Positions 1-9,519 of a stretch of 64,000 nt of DNA are shown here, one piece after another; within the stretch, counting starts at the first letter, position 1, and each line of letters opens with the position of its first letter. The position numbers were made by a program, and so were the translations under genes. The notes under the pieces were generated by a model that searched no databases, was not told where the DNA came from, and saw nothing but the letters and a program-made list of their open reading frames with translations. The DNA lies in assembly GCA_001972305.1 (NCBI GenBank), contig BDDD01000358.1:380824-444823 (forward strand). The letters run 5' to 3'. This stretch comes from Cephalotus follicularis (taxonomy: Eukaryota; Streptophyta; Magnoliopsida; Oxalidales; Cephalotaceae).

Positions 1-149
1 GCATCCAAGTTTGAGTATTTAACTTAATTACATCAAATCTCTCAATACCTAAGTCACTATTAGTCCATAATAGCTGATTATGGGTTTACGAATCAAAGGG
101 AAGCCCTATTTTCTGCATTTTCAAAATTCTGTAGAATCCAGGACTCACA

Positions 150-230
150 ATCCAGTCGACTGCCTAAACATCCAGCCGACTGGCCATAAATGCCCAGTCA
201 ACTAGTGGCGCGGGAATCAAGTTTTATAAA
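150..230 (+). promoter_or_regulatory. Palindrome cluster plus TATA box upstream of env-like ORF
   Basis: A perfect palindrome CAGTCGACTG lies at 153-162, a one-mismatch copy CAGCCGACTG at 173-182 and a weaker copy CAGTCAACTAG near 195. A TATAAA box follows at 225-230, then a pyrimidine-rich leader and the ATG at 320. The same order (palindromes, then TATA) is seen in the LTR of this element at 2229-2620. I infer an internal promoter for the env-like ORF. That it works is not shown. Confidence 0.5.
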
Positions 231-319
231 CCCGATTTCCCCTTCTTTCTTTCTATCTCTACCCTCTAAACCTTCCAAAACCCTAAACCCTCTCCCCAAA
301 CTTGCTCAAACCAATTTCT

Positions 320-1432
320 ATGGCATCCAAGAGAAGAAAGAGCATTGGAACCAAGAACTTGCAACCATCTCAACCAGTGAATGACTATGACGAAGAACTA
401 TTTCTCTCCAAAGAGAATGAGACTAGGTATCACTCCATTCTCAATTCTGTAAAATTACACAATGAAAAATGGAATGATAGAGATATTTTGGTCAGTAATA
501 TTGTTACTATTAGGTCTTGGCTTGAACAAATGGGATGGTTTGATTATTTGTGCTCATCACACACTATATACCCTAGGTTAGTCAAGCTTTTTTATGCAAA
601 CTTAGAAAATTCTACCAATTGTATTACAAAATCATTTATTCTTTGCAATCCTGTCTCTATTACACATGAACTTATTACCGAAACCATAGGAATTTCTTGT
701 TCCGGCATTACACACTTCAATGAAATAGAGAAATCGGAGGCTTTAGGAATTTGCCTAGAACGCCCCGATTTTAATCCCATCATGATCGTCACTAGTGGTA
801 ACCTCCCTATTGCCACCCGCATTCTTGTATTAATTGTCACCAACACATTGTTGCCTAGAGAATGCTCGCATACCTTACCTTCCGAGCGAGACCTTAAACT
901 TGTAGCTTGTATAAAAAATGGCACACTTATGAACCTCCCATATCTCATTGTTAACTATTTGCTGTCAAGACCGAACCATATTCCATACCCTATGCTTATT
1001 AGTAGGATCTTAGCGTCCCTAAATCTTGACATTTCCGATGATGAGCACAAGGTCAAACCCAATCCCAAGCAACTAATAAACAAAGCCGGACTTAAGAGTT
1101 GCAATATTAAGCTTGAATATGGTGTATGGGTGAAGCAACAAGCTGGTGGAAGAGCACCCGTGAGGGAACCGGGTATGAGAGTTGGAGGAGATGGTGATGA
1201 AGATGAAGAAGATGATGATGACAGTCAGCATTTTGAAATGAGAGCGAATGTTGGAGGGAGTAGCAGCAGTGGTAGTAGACCCACTTTGGAGTCTTTTCAG
1301 GCACGGATGGACTTAGCTCAAGCTGACATTGAATACATTAGAGGAAGAGTGGATCAAATTTATGATAGTCAAGCCACTCTCATCCAAATGTTCCAAAATG
1401 CCTTTCCACAAAAACCTCCTCCCAGATCCTAA
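320..1432 (+). CDS. Env-like / putative plant transposon-protein ORF of a Sirevirus
   Basis: An uninterrupted 370-codon frame in the env-like position, between pol (off window) and the 3' LTR. I chose the ATG at 320 (MASKRRKS...) because the frame extends upstream only through a TTG codon. Around residues 65-90 is the pattern typical of the plant transposon-protein / SIRE env-like family (GWFDYL...YPRLVKLFYANL). LPYLIVNYLLSRPNHIPYPMLISRIL near residues 210-235 matches the family's conserved helix. The C-terminal third has an acidic run (residues about 292-303), a Ser/Gly stretch, then a predicted coiled coil (residues about 330-360). I see no signal peptide and no clear membrane span, so the name env-like rests on position, not on proof of membrane fusion. 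Function is unknown. The intact frame suggests recent insertion or selection. Confidence 0.65.
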   Translation: MASKRRKSIGTKNLQPSQPVNDYDEELFLSKENETRYHSILNSVKLHNEKWNDRDILVSNIVTIRSWLEQMGWFDYLCSSHTIYPRLVKLFYANLENSTNCITKSFILCNPVSITHELITETIGISCSGITHFNEIEKSEALGICLERPDFNPIMIVTSGNLPIATRILVLIVTNTLLPRECSHTLPSERDLKLVACIKNGTLMNLPYLIVNYLLSRPNHIPYPMLISRILASLNLDISDDEHKVKPNPKQLINKAGLKSCNIKLEYGVWVKQQAGGRAPVREPGMRVGGDGDEDEEDDDDSQHFEMRANVGGSSSSGSRPTLESFQARMDLAQADIEYIRGRVDQIYDSQATLIQMFQNAFPQKPPPRS

Positions 1433-2047
1433 TGAGCTACATTTCGTGCATTGCATGTTTTTCCTGTATTTTGTAATGACTTGTAGTTGAAGTTTGAAGT
1501 TGTAATGGATTTGATGTTGATTTTGAAATTGAAATGAATCTTCAGTGATTATGAAATGTACTTGCTACTTTCAAGGTTGATGAAAGTGTGTTTTTATTTA
1601 GCTTATTTCTCTCTTCGTAGTTTGCTCAAATACCATTTACATATGTGTTAATGTTTTCTTTTTTCGCTAAGATGGAAAACTCCATATACTTGTGCTAAAC
1701 AATTGATTTTCCTTTCTCTTTGATCTCTACATTTGATAGCTATTTGAAGTATGCAACTGTTAAAGGGGAGTTTTTAAAACACATGCTTTGGTTGAGAGGG
1801 AGCTCAGTTTCTTTTTGTTGTTTGACAAAAATGGGGAGAAATGTTTAAGTTGTGAATTTTGTGCAAATGAAATTCGTTGAGAAAAATTATGAAATTTTGT
1901 GAAATTTTGTGTTGTGCAAGTGTATTTTGTTGTGCTTTGTGCCTTGAAATGCCGTGCTTATGCCAAATTTGATTATATTGGACCTTGGTTAATAAAAGTA
2001 TTAAGTGTGTCAAAAATTATGCAAAATTTTGTATATTTTGGCAATCA
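1433..2047 (+). other. 3' untranslated spacer of S1
   Basis: AT-rich non-coding DNA between the env-like stop codon and the polypurine tract. Short frames here have no family resemblance. It has several TTTTGTG/TTGTGC runs near 1860-1940. Confidence 0.5.
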
Positions 2048-2067
2048 TCAAAAAAGGGGGAGATTTT
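2044..2067 (+). promoter_or_regulatory. Polypurine tract of S1
   Basis: ATCATCAAAAAAGGGGGAGA followed by TTTT abuts the LTR start TGTCC. The same motif precedes the 3' LTR of S2 at 53642. It is the conserved second-strand priming site of Sireviruses. Confidence 0.85.
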
Positions 2068-3166
2068 TGTCCTTTGCCACCCCGTTAATTGCTTTAACAA
2101 ATGTTATTTTGATGATTAACAAATATGTAATACTTGTATGCATATTTTTCTAACTTATAAATTCATATTCATACTTGATTTTATGTCCAAAGTTGTGTAA
2201 AGTGTAAAACTGCAGATACAGGCAAAAACAGCCGACTGCTCAGGTTGGACAGCCGACTGTTTGGGTTAAATAGCCAATTGGAATTAGAAGGAATCCCAGC
2301 AACTGGAACTGCACTCCATCCAGTCGACTGCATCAGGGGTCCAGCCGACTGCCAAGTCAAAACAATCGACTGCCAAGGATCTCCAGCTGACTGTCAAGAA
2401 GTGTCACAAAATGGCAGTAGATTTTTGGAATTCCATTCCACCTCAACCATCCGACTGGAACAGAGCACCAGACGACTGTCAACATTTCAAGCCGACTGCC
2501 TGCACCAACGACTATAATTTGAAATACGCGCCATCGACTCTAGCTGACTGTCTAGGAAATCCAGCCAACTGGATTATGCCTGACTTTAAAAAATAGATCC
2601 GTTGGAACACATCTTTATAAGCCAAAGTGAGGTATCTTTCTTGGTGATCAAGCAAGAGAGCACAAAAATCATTCAAGGCAACTCAAGCTACATACTCAAC
2701 ACTCACAATACCAAAAGAGATCATATTCAAGATATTTCATATATTACAAAGCATTTATTTTTACAATCTCTATCATTAGAAGCTTTGTTCACATTGAGCT
2801 TAATTGTAAAAAAATTCATTGTGAATTTCTAATCCATCAAACACTATCAATTACTTGTAAACAAGATAGGTTGTCTCTTGTATAGCTCGGAGGGAGCAAT
2901 CTTGTATTCGTTTGGTTGGAGCGAAAGTTGTTGAAGCTTGGTTTGAGTTTCAAGCCCGGATTGGGGCATACTAGTGAAATAGTCAAGGGGAGGCCTTGGG
3001 GAGTGGACGTAGGCGGTTTTGCCTAACCACTATATATTTGTTTGTAACTCTCTTAACCCTGCACTATTTAATTTCCGCATTTGAGTGATTGTTTTTGGAT
3101 TGTTTCTAGGCTATTTGCTAGTTTAAATTTTATAAGTTTATTCACCCCCCCTCTAGACTTCCTACA
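2068..3166 (+). repeat. 3' LTR of S1
   Basis: It starts TGTCC just after the polypurine tract and ends CTTCCTACA after a TTCACCCCCCCTCTAG run that is common at the end of plant copia LTRs. U3 carries the CAGCCGACTG array (2229-2572), then a TATAA at 2616-2620. The S5 LTR at 62981 aligns along nearly its whole visible length, for example CAAGCCCGGATTGGGGCATA in both. Confidence 0.85.
2229..2572. repeat. CAGCCGACTG palindrome array in S1 LTR
   Basis: About a dozen irregularly spaced copies of CAGYCGACTG and near variants (for example at 2229, 2250, 2318, 2342). The spacing is uneven, so this is not a satellite. It lies upstream of the LTR TATA box. Copies with C at position 4 are one step from the perfect palindrome CAGTCGACTG. 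Confidence 0.85.
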
Positions 3167-3853
3167 GGGGTCCCCAGAGTAATTGTCTTCGACAATGTGA
3201 AGCAGTTTGATTGTGAAGCCTTTCAAAATTTTTGCAGAGAATGGAGAATTGAACATAGGCTTGCCTCCGTAACCTACCCTCAAAACAATAGCCAAGCGGA
3301 GGTCATCAACAGAGAAATCATCTTAGGGTTGAAGAAACGCCTTGAAGCTAGCAAAGGAAGATGGACAGAGGAACTCCCCAGTGTATTGTGGGCTTATAGA
3401 ACTACTCTTCGGACCATAACTGGAGAGTCGCCATTTAGCCTTTGTTTTAGATCAGAAGTCATGAAACCAATTGAGATTGGAGTACATTCTCCCAGGGTTG
3501 TACATTTCAATCAAACTAATAATGAATAAGGCTTGAAGGCCCTCCTCGACTTAGTGGAATAGCTTAGAGATAAAGCAGCTATTAGAATAGCAGCCTACCA
3601 GCAGAGGGTGAGCTACTATTACAACAAAAGGGTGAACCCCAAACCACTAAGGGAGGGAGACTTAGTCCTCCGAAATGTGGCATTCGCTGATCCCACTGGC
3701 ATTAGAGGGAAGTTAGCTCCTAATTGGGAGGGACCCTACAAGGTGAAGAAGGTGCTCCGGCAGGAACATTCAAACTTGAAACTTTGGGGGGAAAAGAGAT
3801 CCCTAGGGCTTGGAATTCTGAGCACTTTAGGAAGTATTATCAATGAAGTTTGA
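3167..3853 (+). pseudogene. Integrase C-terminal half of G1 pol (broken)
   Basis: Starts in the core domain at GVPRVIVFDNVKQFD (second catalytic Asp). Next comes NNSQAEVINREI, which carries the catalytic Glu, then the conserved WTEELPSVLWAYRTT. In the C-terminal domain, YYNKRVNPKPLREGDLVLR and KLAPNWEGPYKVKKVL match Tat integrases. A TAA at 3528 after TNNE, a TAG in place of a Glu/Gln codon near 3560 and a frameshift near 3765 (the normal end is WNAEHLRKYY) break it. The first zinc-binding domain and first catalytic Asp lie beyond the S1 insertion. Non-functional. Confidence 0.85.
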
Positions 3854-3854
3854 A

Positions 3855-4139
3855 AAATGTACAAGTGTTCAAGACATATCAATAAAGATGACTTTTCTTT
3901 TAACTCAAGAATCAGTTCTAAGTTTGCAAGGGACAAGATGTCCAATGTTCACGTCCTTAAATCTCTGAACAGCCTTCAGCAATTCCCTCAATAAAAGCTT
4001 TAATACAAGCTTATCAGAGCAGGCCTTGATATAGGACCAGAGCTCTCCCAGTCCTATCAAAGCAGGCCTTGATACAGGACCAGAGCTCTCCAAGTCCCGA
4101 GCAGACCAAAGTCTTAAGTGGACTAAGGTCTCGAGCAGA
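3855..4139 (+). other. G1 pol 3' end and poly(A) region
   Basis: AATAAA at about 3880 and again at about 3991 lies just past the integrase stop. The segment GTTTGCAAGGGACAAGATGTCCAATG recurs in G2, G3 and G4 at the same place, so it is a conserved part of the family. Confidence 0.5.
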
Positions 4140-4410
4140 CTAAGGTCTCAAATATACTAAAGTCTCTAGTCAGAGCAGACTCCCAAGGGAGCCATTAGAG
4201 AAGACTCTCGCGGGAGCAGTCAGACAAGGATGTTCAATGAACACCCTTCGACAACAAAAGACTCCTAAGGGAGCAATCAGAGAAGACTCCTAAGGGAGCA
4301 ATCCTATAAAGACTCCTAAGGGAGCAATCAGGCAAGACTCCCACGGGAGCAATCAAAACAAGTCTCGAGCAGACAAAAACTTTAACACAAGTTTCCATAA
4401 AGACTCCAAA
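4140..4410. repeat. GACTCCTAAGGGAGCAATCAG array of G1
   Basis: About eight degenerate copies of a 20-30 bp unit with a near-palindromic core CTCCTAAGGGAG. It sits between the 3' ends of pol and of the antisense gene. Related but different units occupy the same place in G2, G3 and G4. Confidence 0.75.
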
Positions 4411-4411
4411 G

Positions 4412-4770
4412 GGAGCAAATGTTGGTCGGCAAACCCATAAGAACTTGTCAGACCAGACCTACATCGTATCTTGAGAGGCGAACACATAAGAACTCGCAAC
4501 AATCAAGTTTGTTGGACTAAGCGCTTTGATACAAGTGCCCCCACGGGGGCTAGAAAGCTCAGACAACCTGGTCTAAAAAATATTCGACCAGTACGAGATC
4601 CCGATATGCAAATCCATAAGAACTTGTCAGAACATACCTAAAATCTTGATCTGCGAAAACATAATAACTCGCAAAGATCAAGTCTCATTGGCTAAGCGCT
4701 TTGATACAAGTGCCCTATGTGGACTAGAAAGCTTAGGCAACCTAGTCTGAACAATATCATACCAGTACAA
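4412..4770. repeat. Dimer of a roughly 175-bp unit in the G1 spacer
   Basis: Two diverged head-to-tail copies: both contain CATAAGAACTTGTCAGA, then AACTCGCAA...GATCAAGT, then AAGCGCTTTGATACAAGTGCC and CTAGAAAGCT. The same dimer is found in G2 (about 18880-19190), G3 (about 55540-55870) and G4 (about 39700-40050). Function is unknown. Confidence 0.7.
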
Positions 4771-5242
4771 AAAGTATCTACAAAGGCATAAAAATTCCTA
4801 AAGGAATGTAAAAGCTCAAACGAAGCAAAAGTCAAGTTTTATTACTAAAGAGTAAAAAAGTAAGTACATTAGTGTACAAAACAACAATTCAAACATTGTC
4901 TTCTCTTCATTTACATGAAGAGAAGAAGAAGGATCCTAAACATCCCCAGGCCGAGAAGCAGCAAGAAGCTCTGAAGCAGGCATAAAGGAAAGGGCAATAG
5001 GAACTGAGGGAGAAAGCTCTTCAGCATCACGCGCAAAGGACAAGATGATTAGATCTGGAAGCTTTGCCCTCTCTAACTCTTCGTCTCACTGGGAGAGGCG
5101 ATTTTCTTCCTCTACGGGGAGACGAGCTTTCTCTTCGTCTGCCTCAACCACCTCGGGAAAGAAGTTGAAGGCCTTCACTGACTCATAACAAACAATAGGA
5201 GCCAAAGGAACCTCCGGATGAAGAGCAACCACCCAGTTGTAG

Positions 5243-5247
5243 CAAGT
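5243..5247 (+). repeat. TSD AAGTG, left copy (R2a)
   Basis: AAGTG here and at 11110-11114 flanks R2a. The host sequence before insertion was the coding strand of the G1 antisense gene. Confidence 0.9.
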
Positions 5248-6850
5248 GTGTGAGAGATAAAGTCTTACAAGCCAGTGTTGAGCTTGTATTCACTATATCT
5301 TGCATATAAATTTAATAAAGATGTTTATATTTTATCATTGGCTGTGAGTTCATTTCTTTAATGCATGATTAAATGATAAATGAATGTCCTAGAATAAATT
5401 TAGAGAACCAAGTTCATGATGAGATCATGATGTGAGAATTGGAATCTCGGTATACTTTATTTCAAATCTTCCTGGTCATAGGATTGACACTCTGGGCATG
5501 ATCAATCCGGATAGATCAGCATGTACTGTCAGATCGGTAAGCAGAGGGTGATTGATCTCACACCACTAGCATGGTTGATGCTATGACAACTACGTGGGTG
5601 CTTGTTAATTTATTAATGAGTTCACTGAAGGTGACTGTTGATAGAATTTATGTATGGAGTTTTACTTACGTGCCAGATAGAATTCTAGTTTTATAGCAGT
5701 GCATGTGGTCCTTAGACATGAGCCATCACTAGATGTCTTGTGCATATGGTGCTGTATTTTGATCGTGCTTATATACATATTCTATGAAGTGTATACATGC
5801 ATTAGTTGGACATAGTACGCTTATGTATGGAGGCATGTGAACGTGCAATAAGGAATCCATTGCTTCTAGTAAAACAAGATTATGCTTAGAATGATTTTCG
5901 TTAGCGATTAAACGTCTGACCATGCTAGCCATGATATCAAGAGTGTGATATCATTGTTGAATATTAGAGGGGCACCTCTAATATTAATTAGGCTAATGAA
6001 AGATAGTCACGAGGATAAAGATTAAATTATTGGGGTCTGACATAATCCATACCCTATATTTAATCAGAGCATTGTCAATTGAGAGACTATACGTGCATGT
6101 ACCTGTAAATAGTGGTTCGCAAATTATTCATATTACCTGGGGGTCATTATGCATTGCTAGATGTCGATGTCGACCAGTGGGATGCCTGAGATTAAATTGA
6201 TAAATTAATCTTGAAAGAAAAGAATTAAAAGAGTTTTAATTCGAAATGTCCGAGAAAATATTTATTATATGATAATAAATATTTAATTAGAAAATTGTGA
6301 GTGTCACAATTTAATCCTATGGCCAGCGTAATAGTGAACCCATAGGATCACACAGAATACATGCTGATATTTCTGACACCGTACGAGAGAAAAATAATAT
6401 TTAATGAGATTAAATATTCTTAATGCGATTAAGGAAAGAAATTATTATTTATGGAAAGAATGGTTATTTATGTTAAGTGGGATACTTAACTTATATAAGA
6501 GATTGTGAATTAATAAGAAAACACGTTTTTACTTTCTGTCTAGCAGCAGAAATAAAAACACTCGTTTTCTCATTTTGAATAAGTCAGTCATTTCTTCTCC
6601 TATCCTTCTCTCAAGTGTTTTCTCTGGTTCTCTCAAGAACAAAGAAAAACACAGTAAAAGTAAAGAGCAAGAGTTGCGCAGTTTGTGAAGCATTGGTGTT
6701 GGTGATAAAGGCTTGGTGTGGATACCTTAGAGGCCTGCTGCACTTGGAGGCTAGAACCATCAAACAACAAACAAGGAGCCGCTCCGTTTTGTGAGCATAT
6801 TTTGCCTGCTCTTTCTATTGTTTTATATCTATTTTTCTAATTGTATATAC

Positions 6851-7845
6851 TGAAGGAATCGGATATACCGACTCCGGTGTCAAAATGGACATAGGGTGTG
6901 GAAGTGTATAATAAAATTTTAAACAATCAAACATGCAGCGGAATAACACCCTATATAACATAAACAAGTCCATAAAGGCACGTCCACAGATCCCATGGAT
7001 CACCACAACATCAGCATAACTGAATATGTGTCACCATTGCAACCAATGGTGACACACAAACATGGCAAGAAGAAGAGGGAGAGCCAAAAGTAATACCAGT
7101 GGGTGTTGGCTCCTTCGTTCTTTGCCGGTACAAGCTTGAGTAGACTCCCTTTGATCTTCTCCAAGCTCCAGGTACAGCAGGTAAATCTCCTAGCAAGCTC
7201 CAATAGCTAGAACTCACTCACTCTCTCACTTAGCTTAGAAAAGGAGTATTGATTATGACCAATGAAGTCAGTAATCAATCCACCCTAGATAAGCCTTGCT
7301 TGGTGTATATCAATTTAGGAATCACTCACAGTCTACAGAGAGTATCGAAGTCTAATTGCCCAGCAAAACTCCAAAAACCACACATACTCTCTTCTGCAGA
7401 AATGCTTATAATACCAGCCCTTAATTCTCTCTCCCAATCTCCCATTCACTTAGGATCATGGCCTTCACTCCCTGGGAGTTCGAAGCCATGATTCCCACGT
7501 TTCTAAAACGCGTAGAATCAAGAGAAACCGGCTAAGGATGTGAGAGAAGTAGTGCCCACGAGTTGTGGTCGTGCAAAGGCTGCACGTTCTGCTCAAAGAT
7601 GTCGACTCCTTTCAAAAAGACGTCGATTCCTTTGCTACGTGGCACTAAAGCACATCGATGTTTTCTAAAATACATCAACGTCTTTATCAAAGAAACGCAT
7701 CGACGTCTTTCTAAAAGACGTCGACGCTTTCTGGCCAGTCATGCACGAAAGGTTTAACTTTCTTAGTGATTTCATATAATTTTCAAATATTGGTTAAGTA
7801 AGATTAAACACATGTGTTTCCACAAAATGTAAAATCCACACAACC
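6851..7845 (-). repeat. R3 left (3') LTR, part shared with the right LTR
   Basis: Matches 9520-10514 with only scattered differences (for example GGTGTCAAAA against GGTGCCAAAA). Identity stops abruptly after CACACAACCG. The following 7846-8476 is unlike the right LTR and may be a different U3. The left LTR may end at about 8476, where a pyrimidine tract (minus-strand polypurine) begins. Confidence 0.75.
7596..7733. repeat. GACGTCGAC palindrome cluster, R3 left LTR
   Basis: Copies such as AAAGATGTCGACTCCTTT and AAAAGACGTCGACGCTTT, with degenerate CATCGATG/CATCAACG copies between. The matching cluster in the right LTR is at 10265-10402, where the first unit reads AAAGACGTCGACTCCTTT, that is, with the CpG still present. 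Confidence 0.85.
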
Positions 7846-8500
7846 GGGTAGGCTTTCTTGCCATTTTGTATCCAATACAAGATCCAATCATAGTATTCGA
7901 CCTTAGATTCAATATGGCCTCAACTAGGGCATGACAAACCATCAGAATCTTAATAAGTCAGGTACCCATAATTTTCATTGGAATGCACTAGTTTTAACAC
8001 CCACACGTAGGCGTGTCCAAGTGCTAAAACATAGCCACCCTTTGCGGTGCCCAACACGGACGTTGACATAATATCCCCAAGTCATCAGCCTCAGCTAGGG
8101 CATAACAAACCAACAACCCAGGAATACTACTCAACGAAAATTGTGGAAGGCCACGGGGATCCACTCCATGGGTTCCTACGTTGAGACTTATTATTGAATT
8201 GAGGGAATTTGCGGTCTCATGTTTTAATTACCAAGCCATTAATTAATTCATTGGTTATCTTAGCCAATTCCAATTAATTACGGCTGATCATGCAAGACGT
8301 GTATCTTATGCACCTTGGACATATTTCTAAAATATGTCAATGGATCTTGGCCAGGACATTATATGCAATAACTTGAGCCCAAATTCATTGCAAGGTCTTC
8401 CTAGGTGTAAGGATATGAATCTATTTATTACAACATTTACCATGCATACATGGCCTTTAAAAAATCTTGTGCTTCATTTCTCCTTTCCTCCATCTCTCCT
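7846..8500 (-). other. R3 left U3-like segment, unmatched in the right LTR
   Basis: Non-coding and not found in the right LTR. It ends in GCTTCA and the pyrimidine tract TTTCTCCTTTCCTCCATCTC (8477-8496), which on the minus strand is a purine tract of the kind that primes plus-strand synthesis. I infer this is a divergent U3 plus PPT. Confidence 0.4.
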
Positions 8501-9505
8501 TGCGTAGTCTTCTTTTACAAAAAGGAACAATACATTTTGAAAAGAAAAATTTACATTTTAAAAATTTACAAGGAGAAATTACAAAGGGTAAAGAAAAATA
8601 AATGGTGCACGCAGGCACCTTATTACAGACCTTTAAAGATAATAAATAAATTAAAATCCATCCACCCTTAGAAAGCATTAAACTAGGTCAAAGTCCTTTT
8701 CGGGCCATCCATTGTGCATAAGATCTACATTATATCCAATATAATGAAACAACAAAATAAAACAGATGCCATAAATGATAACCAATTACACAATTTAATT
8801 CAATTATTGTTAATTGATCAAACTCCCATAAAATCAAGCAATGATTTTAATCTTCCAAGTGCCAAAATGCATAAAATCAAATTTTATACAAAAACAGTTT
8901 TTTTTTTGTTTTTTTTATTTTTAAAAAGACGTCGACGCCTTTCTAAAAGGCATCGACGTGTTTTCTGGAAAAGTATGAACAAGGCATCGATGCAAAAACA
9001 GAGCATCAATGCATTTTCCAGTAGGGTTGAAAAAGGCATCGACGCCTTAACAAAGACGTCGACGCGTTTTAGAAAAATGATCCAGACATCGACGTCTTCC
9101 CAAAAGACATCGACGTCTTTCTGGAAATAGACATGGCATCAACGTCTTAACAAAAACGTCGACGTCAACCCTGGAAATTGAAAATGACATCGACGTCTTA
9201 CAAAAAGACATCGACGTTTTCAGCCCCCTGGGCATTTTCTGCATTTCAAAAAAATGCTGAAATCAATGGTTTAGATTATAGAATACCATTCTGGCATTCC
9301 TAAATGCACCATGCATGTTCCAAACTTAATTCTAAACACATATATGCAACATTCCCAGTACAAAAACACACTGGAATCCAATTTCAAGTCATTTTCATTA
9401 AGGCACTTAGAAAATTCAGTTTGATCATAAAAACACATCCAATGATTAAACCATTAATCAGAACATCATCTATTGCATATATATCCAATTAAGGATGTTG
9501 TGGGA
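8501..9505 (-). other. R3 internal region, no coding capacity
   Basis: About 1 kb between the putative PPT and the PBS. It has no gag, protease or RT motif. The only structure is the palindrome cluster at 8928-9226. Confidence 0.6.
8928..9226. repeat. GACGTCGAC palindrome cluster inside R3
   Basis: About twelve copies of AAGACGTCGACGYCTT and CATCGACGTCTT within 300 bp, more than in either LTR. It lies in the internal region, upstream (in plus coordinates) of the minus-strand PBS. Translated frames here are only readings of the repeat. Confidence 0.85.
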
Positions 9506-9517
9506 CGCTCTGATACC
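9506..9517 (-). promoter_or_regulatory. R3 primer-binding site
   Basis: GCTCTGATACCA on the plus strand is TGGTATCAGAGC on the minus strand, the site complementary to initiator methionine tRNA used by most plant copia elements. Two bases separate it from the LTR end. Confidence 0.9.
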
Positions 9518-9519
9518 AC

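Larger units (their letters stand above)
1..3166 (+). mobile_element. S1: 3' part of a Sirevirus-like Ty1/copia element
   Basis: The segment holds an env-like ORF, a polypurine tract of the Sirevirus type (ATCATCAAAAAAGGGGGAGA) and a 3' LTR of about 1.1 kb that starts TGTCC and ends CCTACA. It abuts Tat integrase coding sequence at 3167, so S1 is inserted in element G1. The gag and pol of S1 lie left of the window. Bases 1-145 show no feature I recognise. The LTR is homologous to the S5 LTR starting at 62981, so S1 and S5 are one family. Confidence 0.85.

Noticed and set aside
302..319. Start of the env-like ORF at 302
   Set aside because: The codon there is TTG; the first ATG in frame is at 320.
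2245..2596. Frames rich in DCQ/TADC words
   Set aside because: Translations of the CAGCCGACTG array.
8714..9130. 138-codon frame over the R3 palindrome cluster
   Set aside because: The translation is a reading of the repeat, with mirror frames on the other strand; no family resemblance.
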